Part shown: piece after piece, positions 1-7,336 of the stretch
How positions within the stretch are numbered: the stretch's first letter is position 1
Layout of the letters: each line of letters starts with the position of its first letter
Assembly: GCA_900545995.1 (NCBI GenBank)
Contig: URBM01000025.1
Span: forward strand, 1-17,153
Length of the DNA: 17,153 bases
Origin: an uncultured Collinsella sp.
GTDB lineage: Bacteria; Actinomycetota; Coriobacteriia; Coriobacteriales; Coriobacteriaceae
Direction of reading: 5' to 3'
The notes under the pieces: generated by a model
The model's database searches: none
Told to the model about the DNA's origin: nothing
Seen by the model: the letters and a program-made list of their open reading frames with translations, nothing else
Made by a program: the position numbers and the translations under genes

Positions 1-47
1 CTACACGAGCCTTATCGTCGGCAGCGTCAGATGTGTATAAGAGACAG
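1..47 (+). other. Illumina Nextera i5 adapter sequence (assembly artefact)
   Basis: Bases 29-47 are exactly the 19-bp Tn5 mosaic end AGATGTGTATAAGAGACAG. They are preceded at 15-28 by TCGTCGGCAGCGTC, the Nextera read-1 adapter. Bases 7-14 (GAGCCTTA) match an i5 index that I recall as S521, and bases 1-6 (CTACAC) are the end of the P5 primer. The order P5-index-read1-mosaic end is that of a library molecule and not a genome. Genomic sequence starts at base 48, so any frame crossing 47/48 is artificial. Confidence 0.97.
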
Positions 48-703
48 AAGTACATGTTGGCGACGCAGTGCTCAAAACCGCAGGCCACAAAGGCAGCGAT
101 GGGCAGCAAAATGCCCACAACCTTATCGACCACGGTCTTGCCGGCGATACCGATCCACACGGCCAGGCACACAAAGATGTTGCACAGGATGCCACGGAAG
201 AAGATCGTCACCCAGTCGATCGTCACCTTGCCGGCGGCGACGCTCACCATGGAATTGGCGACCGCCTCGCCGTTGAGCTTGTAAATGCCGGCCATATACA
301 CCAAAAAGACGATGAACAGGGCACCGACAAAATTGCCGACCCACACGACGACCCATGCCTTGAGCATCTGAGCCAGGGTGATCTTTTTGCTCTTGAGCGC
401 GCAGACCATAAGCGAATTACCGGTAAACAGCTCGGCGCCGCACACCAGTACCAGCACCAGGCCCAGGCAAAAGCACAGACCGCCCACGACGCGCTGGGCA
501 CCCCAGCCCAGCGTGCTGTCGCTCAAGAACACGGTAAAGAACAGGCCACCGAAGGCAATAAACGCACCGGCGAACATTGCCAACAGAAAGGCCTTTGCGA
601 CCGGCAGGTTGGCCTTGGTCACGCCGGCGGCCTCGGTCTTGGCCTCGATCGCGGCGGGCGCCAGGCAATCGGGAGCGGGATATTCTGCCTTGGAATCTGC
701 CAT
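48..703 (-). CDS. focA: Formate/nitrite transporter family channel FocA, C-terminally truncated by the contig edge
   Basis: This is an inner-membrane pentameric channel of the FNT family, here most likely carrying formate because it closes a formate hydrogenlyase operon. From ATG at 703 the frame stays open for 218 codons to base 48, where the adapter begins. The family is usually about 270-285 residues, so roughly the last 60 are missing. Family marks are visible: GAELFTGN at residues 89-96 and FEHCVANMY at 210-218, whose His212 matches the pore histidine (His209) of E. coli FocA. Alternating hydrophobic segments fit the first five or so membrane helices. The start follows an AGGAAAG-like ribosome site, 39 bp after the hycI stop. 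The family also includes the nitrite channel NirC and the hydrosulfide channel HSC; the formate assignment rests on context. Confidence 0.9.
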
Positions 704-742
704 GTCAATCACTTCTTTCCTAATCAGCAGGGACAAGCGCAC

Positions 743-1246
743 CTATTGCTCTTGTCCCAAGCGGACAAAGTGGGAAAAGTCGTTGGCGGCCACGGCGTCG
801 TACACGGCGTCGACGGCGTCAAAGACTTCCGGGGACATGGGGTTGTAGAACTCCGTGTCGCCCGGCTGAATCCCTATGAAGACGATATCTTCGCACGATT
901 GCTCAATCTCTTCGATCAGAATCGACAAGGGAAGCGAATGCGTGGTGAACATCGACTTGCGCGCGACGTCGGTCTTATCGAGCAGGCGGATGGCACCGAC
1001 GGGCAGCGCCATGTCGGCGGCATCGACCAACACTAGGCGCGGCGGACGCTCGCGCTTGACCTCGATGATGTCGTCCTCGGGCGTCTGACCACCGTCGATG
1101 GTGTACCAACCGGCGATGGGCGTGTCCTCCATCTTTTTGGAGAGCACGGGGCCAGCGGCATCGTCGGCGCGCAGCACGCTTCCCGCCGTGAGCACAATGC
1201 CCGCAAACGGGGCGTCGTTCACACGGCCATCCACAACGCGACCCAT
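743..1246 (-). CDS. hycI: Hydrogenase maturation endopeptidase HycI (peptidase family M52)
   Basis: This is a 167-residue nickel-dependent protease. In the family it removes the C-terminal tail of the large subunit (HycE/HyfG) after nickel insertion, letting the Ni-Fe site close. The metal-site positions of E. coli HycI (Asp16, Asp62, His90) appear to be conserved as Asp29 in RADDAAG, Asp75 in LVLVDAADM and His103 in FTTHSLPL. IDGGQTPEDD (50-59) and FIGIQPGDTEFYNPMS (123-138) also match HycI closely. Two oddities lie in the first motif: the usual GN is GS and the usual DDG is DDA. There are about 13 extra N-terminal residues compared with E. coli. The start overlaps the hycH stop by one base (TAATG), a translational-coupling arrangement. 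Its substrate, hyfG, is three genes upstream in the same operon. Confidence 0.92.
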   Translation of the reverse strand: MGRVVDGRVNDAPFAGIVLTAGSVLRADDAAGPVLSKKMEDTPIAGWYTIDGGQTPEDDIIEVKRERPPRLVLVDAADMALPVGAIRLLDKTDVARKSMFTTHSLPLSILIEEIEQSCEDIVFIGIQPGDTEFYNPMSPEVFDAVDAVYDAVAANDFSHFVRLGQEQ

Positions 1247-1827
1247 TACTGCAACCTCCCCGTCAGATACACGCCCGACACATCGCGCACGCGCTCAACC
1301 AGATCGCGAAACTTCATTAAGAACGCAACCTGCTGGGCATGCAGGCCAAAGTCGTCATCGAACACCGAGATGCCGGCCTTGGCCGAACCGCGAAAACCGC
1401 GATCGTCGAGCAGCGTGTCACAGGCCTCGAGCAGCGACGGCACCGCCGCCTTGTCGAGCTGGCACTCGCCAAAGGAGCGGATGGCCTCGAACTTGGTCTT
1501 GGCCTCCCCCTCCGGCAGCGCGTCGATAAGCGTATAGAACACGTTCACCGGCACCGACAGGCGCGGCTCAAAGCAGTCGAGCACGCCGGTGTGGTGGCCC
1601 ACGGCGAGCGTGTAGTACAGCACGTCGCAGGCCTCCTGGGGAACGTCTTCCTCGGTCTCCACAAACTTACGCGTGAGCTCATAGAAGACCACCTGGTCGG
1701 GCGTATGGCCCAGGCAGGGGTCGGCGACGCCCTCGGCGGCCTCGTCGCTTGCGCGCGAGGCATCGCCAAAAGAGCCGCCGAGCATGCCGGGGCCCGCAAA
1801 GTAACCAGAGCGGTCCGTGAGCTCCAT
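1246..1827 (-). CDS. hycH: Formate hydrogenlyase maturation protein HycH
   Basis: This 193-residue cytoplasmic protein of the HycH family is needed for large-subunit maturation in E. coli; its exact chemistry is not known. The segment from about residue 46 (VVFYELTRKF) through CDVLYYTLAVGHHTGVLDC to SGVYLTGRLQ aligns by eye with nearly the whole of E. coli HycH (about 136 residues). The N-terminal 45 residues, rich in Gly, Ala, Ser and Asp, are extra. The ATG directly abuts the hyfI stop (TAG then ATG) and its 3' end overlaps hycI, so the three genes are tightly coupled. A later start cannot be excluded and would shorten the N-terminal extension. Confidence 0.88.
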   Translation of the reverse strand: MELTDRSGYFAGPGMLGGSFGDASRASDEAAEGVADPCLGHTPDQVVFYELTRKFVETEEDVPQEACDVLYYTLAVGHHTGVLDCFEPRLSVPVNVFYTLIDALPEGEAKTKFEAIRSFGECQLDKAAVPSLLEACDTLLDDRGFRGSAKAGISVFDDDFGLHAQQVAFLMKFRDLVERVRDVSGVYLTGRLQ

Positions 1828-2610
1828 CTAGCGACCTCCGGCCAGTACCAGATCCTGTAACGCCGAGTACACCTCAACGCGGCGAGGATCATCCTGCTTG
1901 TCGATGAGCAGCGCCATGGCACCGCGGATATCGCCCTTGGGCGCGCCCTCGAGCGTATCCATAAACTCGTTGGCCAAGTCGCGGCCGTAACGGTAGCCGC
2001 TCATGGCGCGAGCCTCGCGCTCGATGGCAACGCGCAGCTTGTACGGCACGCCGGGGTGCAGGATATCGGCCTGCTCGCCGGCGGCCTCCACCGTGGTCTC
2101 GGCATGGAGCTTTTGGTCCAGCAGGCCAAGTGCCATGGCAAAGCCGTAGATGGTCTGCGCGGGGCTGGGCGGGCAGCCGGGGATATAGACATCGACCGGC
2201 AAGATCTTGTCCGTGCCACCCCAGACGCAGTAGTTGTCGTAGAAGATGCCGCCGGTGCAGCCGCACGCGCCATAGGACACCACGATCTTGGGATCGGGTG
2301 CGGCCTCAAAGGCGCGCAGGGCCGGCATGCGCATGGCACGCGTTACGGCGCCGGTGTACAGCAGCACATCGGCGTGACGGGGCGAGGGCACGACCTTGAT
2401 GCCAAAGCGCTCGACGTCGAAGACGGGCGTGATGGAACCGAAGATCTCGATCTCGCAGCCGTTGCAGCCGCCGCAGTCAACACGGTAGACGTACACCGAG
2501 CGCTTGATCTTCTTAAGAAGGGTCGCCTTGGCCTTCTCGATGCTCTCGTCGAGCTCGATCTTGGTCGGGCGGTACTGGAGCCGCTCGGGCAAAAGCGTGG
2601 GTTCGGCCAT
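1828..2610 (-). CDS. hyfI: [NiFe] hydrogenase group 4 small subunit (HycG/HyfI, NuoB-like)
   Basis: This 260-residue hydrogenase small subunit is homologous to NuoB of complex I. It holds the single [4Fe-4S] cluster next to the Ni-Fe site and passes electrons to the large subunit HyfG. The motif VDCGGCNGCEIE carries Cys46, Cys49 and Cys52. YGACGCTGGIF carries Cys116 and Cys118, and VYIPGCPPSPAQ carries Cys146; all are typical of group 4 enzymes. No Tat signal is present, as expected for a subunit facing the cytoplasm. The ATG has a strong GGAGG ribosome site overlapping the end of hyfH (2 bp gap). The C-terminal third (about residues 175-260) is longer than in NuoB and resembles that of HycG/HyfI. 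Confidence 0.95.
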   Translation of the reverse strand: MAEPTLLPERLQYRPTKIELDESIEKAKATLLKKIKRSVYVYRVDCGGCNGCEIEIFGSITPVFDVERFGIKVVPSPRHADVLLYTGAVTRAMRMPALRAFEAAPDPKIVVSYGACGCTGGIFYDNYCVWGGTDKILPVDVYIPGCPPSPAQTIYGFAMALGLLDQKLHAETTVEAAGEQADILHPGVPYKLRVAIEREARAMSGYRYGRDLANEFMDTLEGAPKGDIRGAMALLIDKQDDPRRVEVYSALQDLVLAGGR

Positions 2611-2612
2611 GG

Positions 2613-3329
2613 TTACTCCTCCTTCGTTTCAAAATCCATGATGATGCCCTCGACCGGCGCCGGACCGGCGGGAATCTCGGGCGCATCGGGGTTGAGCTCG
2701 CGGTCGATATACTCCGGGTTCACGCCGTGGCCGCCCAGATACTCCATGCCGGGGCCCTGGGGCTCACCGGACGCAAGCGTCTCGTTGGCAGCCATGCCGG
2801 CAGCGTTGCCGGTCTTTACGGCCGAGGCGGCGCGCAGGGCGTCGAGCTCGCGCTTGCACTCCTGGCACATACCGACGGTACGGGCAGCCTGCTCGGCCTC
2901 CATGCCGCCGGCCTTTTGCAGCAGGCGCTTTGCGTAGTCGATCTCCTTGTGCGGGGCAAACGGCTTGCCGCAGCGCGAGCAGTGCTCGAGCGTATAGACG
3001 CTCTTGCTGGTGAGGTCGTCCTTGCTCATGACGGCAAGCTCAAACTCCTCGGTGAGCTTGATGGCCTCCATGGGGCAGGCTTCCTCGCAGCGGCCGCAAA
3101 AGATGCAGCGGCCGTAGTCGATCGACCAGGTAATGGTATCGGCCGCAAGGTCGGTGTCCATGCGAATGGCATCGGCCGGGCACGCCACGCCGCAGGCACC
3201 GCAGGCGATGCAGAGCTCGGCATTGTGCTCGGGCTTGCCGCGCATGTCCTTATTGGTGGGGAACGGCGCAAACGGGTACTTGACCGTCGCGTCGCCGGCC
3301 TTGGCGTTAACCTTCCAAAGCTTCAGCAT
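2613..3329 (-). CDS. hyfH: Formate hydrogenlyase iron-sulfur subunit (HycF/HyfH, NuoI-like)
   Basis: This 238-residue NuoI-like ferredoxin subunit links the polyferredoxin side of the complex to the small subunit. Two [4Fe-4S] motifs are visible: Cys40-43-46-50 followed by Pro and Cys75-78-81-85 followed by Pro. A second set, CSRC at 117-120 and CQEC at 155-158, corresponds to four further cysteines also present in E. coli HycF and could bind another metal. I start at ATG 3329 because the residues from there (MLKLWKVNAK) match the family and a GAGG site lies upstream; the same frame is open further 5' but only inside hyfG. The last 60 or so residues (Gly/Pro/Glu-rich, ending MDFETKEE) extend past the roughly 180 residues of E. 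coli HycF and have no motif I recognise. Confidence 0.93.
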   Translation of the reverse strand: MLKLWKVNAKAGDATVKYPFAPFPTNKDMRGKPEHNAELCIACGACGVACPADAIRMDTDLAADTITWSIDYGRCIFCGRCEEACPMEAIKLTEEFELAVMSKDDLTSKSVYTLEHCSRCGKPFAPHKEIDYAKRLLQKAGGMEAEQAARTVGMCQECKRELDALRAASAVKTGNAAGMAANETLASGEPQGPGMEYLGGHGVNPEYIDRELNPDAPEIPAGPAPVEGIIMDFETKEE

Positions 3330-3330
3330 A

Positions 3331-5103
3331 TTAGAGCGCCTCCTCATCGAGCGGAGCGGCCAAGGTGCCCTCGCCCGCAAGCGGCGACTTGTCGCGCCAG
3401 ACGTTCTCGAACTGCTCCTTGTCGAGCACGTGGTCGCGCTTGGCGGCGACATCGGTCACCGTCACGCGATCGGTGCAGGAGTAGCACGGGTCGAGCGAGC
3501 CGACGATCAGCGCCGCGTCGCCCACGGTGTTGCCGCGGAACATGTAGCGCAGGACCGGCCAGTTGCTGTACGTGGCGGCCTTGGCGCGCCAGCGGTAGCA
3601 CTTCTGGTTATTGCCGAGCATGGCCCAGTGCACGTCCTCGCCGCGCGGCGCCTCGGTGGCGCCGATGGCGTACTTGTGCGGGGTGTACTCCCAATCCGTG
3701 GTGAGGATGGGGCCCGACGGGCAGTTCTCGAGCATGGTCTCGATCATGTCGATCGAATCGTAGACCTCCTGGATGCGGACGGCGGTACGGCCGAAGGCGT
3801 CGCAGGTGTCGGCCGTGGCGGCGTGCATCTTTTGGACGTCCGGATCGGCGTAGCCGTCGAAGGGATGGTCAAAGCGCACGTCGCGGGCATAGCCCGAGCC
3901 ACGCATGAGCGGGCCGACCGGCGAGAAGTCGCGTGCAATCTTGCGGTCCAAGATGCCGATACCGCTCGTACGCTCAATAAAGTTGGGCGTGGAGAGCAGC
4001 ACGTCGACGAGCTCCTGAACCTCGGAGCGCAGCTGGTGGATGGTCGTGAGCGTGGAGAGCTTCTGCTCAGCCAAAATGTCGCGACGCACGCCGCCAATCA
4101 CGTTGAGGCCGTAGGTCTTGCGGTGACCGGAGAGCTTCTCGGCCAGGTCCATGGACTTCTCGCGGACGCGGAAGAACTGCTGGAAGCCGGAGTCGAAGCC
4201 CGTGTAGTGCGACGCCAGGCCAATGTTGAGCAGATGCGAGTGCAGGCGCTCAACCTCGAGCATGATGGCGCGGATGTACTGGGCGCGCGGCGGGACATGG
4301 ATGCCCTGAGCGCGCTCGACGGCCTCGGCGTAGGCCACCGAGTGGGCGCAGCCGCAGATGCCGCAGATGCGGTCGGCGAGGAACGTCACGGCGTCATAGT
4401 TCAGGCGCGTCTCGGCAACCTTCTCCATGCCGCGGTGCACGTAGAACAGACGGTAGTCGGCGTCGACGATCGTCTCGCCCTCAACGAACAGGCGGAAGTG
4501 GCCAGGCTCGTCGGAGGTAATGTGCAACGGGCCCATGGGAACGAGCGTCGTCTCCTTGCCCTTGGTATCGGCCAAGAACTCGTAGTTTTCCATGTCGCTC
4601 GCGGGAGCGGGACGGAAGCGGTAGTCCATGGAGTCCTTGCGCAGCGGGTACAGGCCGCTGGGCCAATCGTCGGGCAGCACCAGGCGACGACGATCGGGCA
4701 GACCCTCGGGGATCAGGCCGAACATATCGCGCAGCTCGCGCTCGCCCCACACGCAGGCGGGAACGAACGGCGTCACGGACGGGAACGTCATCTTGGCGGG
4801 ATCGACCTCGGCACGCACGGTCACCCAGCCGGGGTCCTCCCCCTCCATGGAGATGACGTAGTACACGGCATAACGGCCGCACAGGCTGCGCTCGTCGTTG
4901 CCGATGATCACGGGGATCCAGCCGTAGCGTTCGTAGTACAGGTAGTGGACGGCCTCGGGCAGCTTGTCCTGCTTGACGGTGATCGTCAGCTGGTCCTCGC
5001 ACTGCCACTCGACCTTCTCGATGCAGCCCGGAACGGCGCGGCGCAGGGCCTCGACATGGCTCTCGCAGCGACGGGCATACACCTTGTTCTCAGTTTCAAT
5101 CAT
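3331..5103 (-). CDS. hyfG: [NiFe] hydrogenase group 4 large subunit (HycE/HyfG, NuoC-NuoD fusion)
   Basis: This is the 590-residue catalytic subunit that reduces protons to H2. Residues about 1-170 form the NuoC-like domain; the NuoD-like hydrogenase domain begins near 185 (VPMGPLHITSDEPGHF). The Ni-Fe ligands are Cys247 and Cys250 in RICGICGCAHS and Cys540 and Cys543 in DPCYSCTDR. After Arg546 there is a 44-residue tail, the counterpart of the tail that HycI removes from E. coli HycE. In E. coli the cleavage is Arg-Met; here the next residue is Val. Keeping the tail in the gene, with hycI in the operon, points to normal protease-dependent maturation. The start is ATG 5103 with a GAGGTGGAG site, 3 bp after the hyfF stop. 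Confidence 0.97.
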   Translation of the reverse strand: MIETENKVYARRCESHVEALRRAVPGCIEKVEWQCEDQLTITVKQDKLPEAVHYLYYERYGWIPVIIGNDERSLCGRYAVYYVISMEGEDPGWVTVRAEVDPAKMTFPSVTPFVPACVWGERELRDMFGLIPEGLPDRRRLVLPDDWPSGLYPLRKDSMDYRFRPAPASDMENYEFLADTKGKETTLVPMGPLHITSDEPGHFRLFVEGETIVDADYRLFYVHRGMEKVAETRLNYDAVTFLADRICGICGCAHSVAYAEAVERAQGIHVPPRAQYIRAIMLEVERLHSHLLNIGLASHYTGFDSGFQQFFRVREKSMDLAEKLSGHRKTYGLNVIGGVRRDILAEQKLSTLTTIHQLRSEVQELVDVLLSTPNFIERTSGIGILDRKIARDFSPVGPLMRGSGYARDVRFDHPFDGYADPDVQKMHAATADTCDAFGRTAVRIQEVYDSIDMIETMLENCPSGPILTTDWEYTPHKYAIGATEAPRGEDVHWAMLGNNQKCYRWRAKAATYSNWPVLRYMFRGNTVGDAALIVGSLDPCYSCTDRVTVTDVAAKRDHVLDKEQFENVWRDKSPLAGEGTLAAPLDEEAL

Positions 5104-5106
5104 TCG

Positions 5107-6666
5107 TTACTCCACCTCGCTCTGAGCGGTCTCGGTACCGAACACAGCGCGGTACATCGGCGTCGCGTGAAGTTCCTCGGTGCTCTGCTCGAGCACGATG
5201 CCGGTAGCGGTCTCCACACCGTGCACGAGGGGCAGCGGGGTGGCAATGCCAAACCACAAGATCATGACAGCCAGGATGATTTCGGGGATAAGCATGAGCG
5301 CCGGGGCCTCATGCTTGCCCATGCCCTGGGGCGCATGGCCGAATACCGACTTGAGTGCGATACGGGTGAGCGCGGAGATGGCCACGGTAAGACCGAGGGC
5401 GACCACGACGACCAGCCACATGGGACCGGCGGTAACACCGGCGACAAAAGTCAGGAACTCAGAGATGAACATGCCAAAGGGCGGGAAGGCGGCAAGGCCG
5501 AGCAGCGCCAGGATGGCGAGCGCGGCGGTTGCGGGCGCAACCTCGACGACGCCCTGGATCTTGGCCAGGCTACGCGTGCCAAAGGCGTGCTGGATGTTGC
5601 CGGACACGCAGAAGGCAAGCGTCTTGGTAAAGCCGTGGAACACGCAGTGCAGCAGGGCCGCGGCGATACCCAGCGGGCCACCGATACCCAGGCACAGGGC
5701 GATAACGCCCACGTTCTCCACAGACGAGTACGCAAAGCGGCGCTTGAGGTCGTCCTGGCGAAACATCGAGAGTGCCGCCACCAAAATGGACAGCGTGCCG
5801 ACGATCAACAGCAGAAGTTGCGGATACTCGGCACCCACGGCCTGGATGGTAAAGCCGTAGAAGCGCATGATCACAAGCATGGCACACTTAAGCAGAACAC
5901 CCGAGAGCAGGGCCGAGACAGGACTCGGAGCCTGAGAGTGGGCATCGGGCAGCCAAGTGTGCATGGGGAACAGGCCAGCCTTGGTGCCAAAGCCGATCAC
6001 GATAAACGCAAAGGCGAGGCGCATGAGCGTCGGGTCGAACTGGTCGGCATACGGCAGCACGCACGACAGGAATGCGGCCTCGTGGGCGTTGGGAATCACG
6101 TCGGCGGCGTTGGCGTAGATCAGCAGCGTACCGAACAGGCCAAATGCCACGCCGGCGGTACAGACCATCGCATACTTCCAAGAAGCCTCGAGGGCCGTCT
6201 TGTTCTTGTAGATACCCACCAGGAACACAGTGGAAAGCGTCGTTGCCTCCACGGCGGCCCACGTGAGGATCATGTTGTTGGACAGGCACGCGAGCAGCAT
6301 GGTGAACACAAACAGGCTAAACAGCGCAAAATACTGCTTGGCGCGCTCGGCGGGCATGGAGCCCTCCTCGATATCGGCCTTTACATAGGGCAGCGAGAAC
6401 AGCCCCGTAAGAAAACCGATAAAGCCGATGAGCAGCACAAAGATGGCGCCCAGCGAATCGAGGTGGAACCACAGGCCAAGAGCGCTCGCGGTTTCGCCGC
6501 TCATAAGGACGTCGCCGGCCGTCATAATCGACAGCACCAGGACGGCTGCGACGGAGACCAGGTTGAGACCGGCAAACACGTTATAGGACGTGTTCTTGGG
6601 CAAAAACGCCATGACCAGCGAGAACACCAAAGGAGTCGCGAGCAGGGCGAGAATCAACGTTTCCAT
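5107..6666 (-). CDS. hyfF: Hydrogenase-4 component F (HyfF, antiporter-like membrane subunit)
   Basis: This 519-residue NuoL/M/N-like polytopic membrane protein (about 14 predicted helices) is one of three antiporter-type subunits in this cluster. The conserved charged residues thought to drive ion translocation are present: Glu140 in AAVEATTLS, Lys229 in GFGTKAGLFPMHTWLPDAH, and Lys260. The SQAPSPVSALLSG segment after WLPDAH is typical of the Hyf/NuoM family. HyfF is absent from the smaller Hyc complex, so with HyfD and HyfE it identifies an FHL-2 type enzyme. It lies 3 bp from hyfE and 3 bp from hyfG. Whether protons or sodium ions are moved cannot be told from the sequence. Confidence 0.93.
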   Translation of the reverse strand: METLILALLATPLVFSLVMAFLPKNTSYNVFAGLNLVSVAAVLVLSIMTAGDVLMSGETASALGLWFHLDSLGAIFVLLIGFIGFLTGLFSLPYVKADIEEGSMPAERAKQYFALFSLFVFTMLLACLSNNMILTWAAVEATTLSTVFLVGIYKNKTALEASWKYAMVCTAGVAFGLFGTLLIYANAADVIPNAHEAAFLSCVLPYADQFDPTLMRLAFAFIVIGFGTKAGLFPMHTWLPDAHSQAPSPVSALLSGVLLKCAMLVIMRFYGFTIQAVGAEYPQLLLLIVGTLSILVAALSMFRQDDLKRRFAYSSVENVGVIALCLGIGGPLGIAAALLHCVFHGFTKTLAFCVSGNIQHAFGTRSLAKIQGVVEVAPATAALAILALLGLAAFPPFGMFISEFLTFVAGVTAGPMWLVVVVALGLTVAISALTRIALKSVFGHAPQGMGKHEAPALMLIPEIILAVMILWFGIATPLPLVHGVETATGIVLEQSTEELHATPMYRAVFGTETAQSEVE

Positions 6667-6669
6667 GGA

Positions 6670-7323
6670 CTACCCCCTCAGCTCGGACAGGTCGCGCGCA
6701 TCGAGCGAGTGGGAGTCGTCCCAAATGCGACGCACGACGATGGACATGATGATGACGGCAAAGATGGCGTCGGTGGCGATACCGATCTCGATGATCTCGG
6801 GAGCGGTGGGGGCCAAAAGCGCGAGCGTCACGTGGCTGCCGTTTTCCATAAGGCAGTATCCAAAGATCTGCTTCATGATGTTGCGCTGCGAGATGATGCA
6901 GGTGAGTCCCACGAAGAAGTGAGCGAAGCTAATAGCGAGCGCAGGCGTTGCGACCTCGGCCGTGGGCAGGCTGATCTGCGTCACAACGGCAAAGCAGATC
7001 GCGACCTCGACGGCGATGATGCAGATGGCCCACGCGGGCTTAAGGCCGGCCTTGAGCGATGCGTCGCTCGGCTCGCCCATCTTCTTGTATGCGCGGTTGA
7101 GGATGTAAGGGACCAGGACGACCTTAGTGATAAAGGCAGATCCGGCCCACATAAGCAGCTCCTGCGCACCGGTAGTAGCACCGAGCGTAGCGAGCAGTCC
7201 CACGAGCACCAGCGACTGCACCGCATACCAGCGAATGGCGTGCTTGATGTTCTTGGAGACGACCACCATGGTGGACGTGACGATCAGAAGGCCGCCAAGG
7301 ATGTTGACGATCGAATAACCCAT
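6670..7323 (-). CDS. hyfE: Hydrogenase-4 component E (HyfE membrane subunit)
   Basis: This 217-residue, very hydrophobic protein has about six to seven membrane helices and shares features with NuoK, such as a conserved membrane glutamate region (near residues 160 and 175: YCLMENGSHV, PEIIEIGIATDA). It is a Hyf-specific subunit sitting between the antiporter-like proteins and the NuoH-like anchor, and occurs with HyfD and HyfF as a set. The ATG at 7323 is preceded by TTAGGAGG, in which the ribosome site overlaps the hyfD stop codon. Length and the motif around ENG agree with HyfE of E. coli (about 216 residues). Confidence 0.92.
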   Translation of the reverse strand: MGYSIVNILGGLLIVTSTMVVVSKNIKHAIRWYAVQSLVLVGLLATLGATTGAQELLMWAGSAFITKVVLVPYILNRAYKKMGEPSDASLKAGLKPAWAICIIAVEVAICFAVVTQISLPTAEVATPALAISFAHFFVGLTCIISQRNIMKQIFGYCLMENGSHVTLALLAPTAPEIIEIGIATDAIFAVIIMSIVVRRIWDDSHSLDARDLSELRG

Positions 7324-7336
7324 GTCGTTCTACCTC

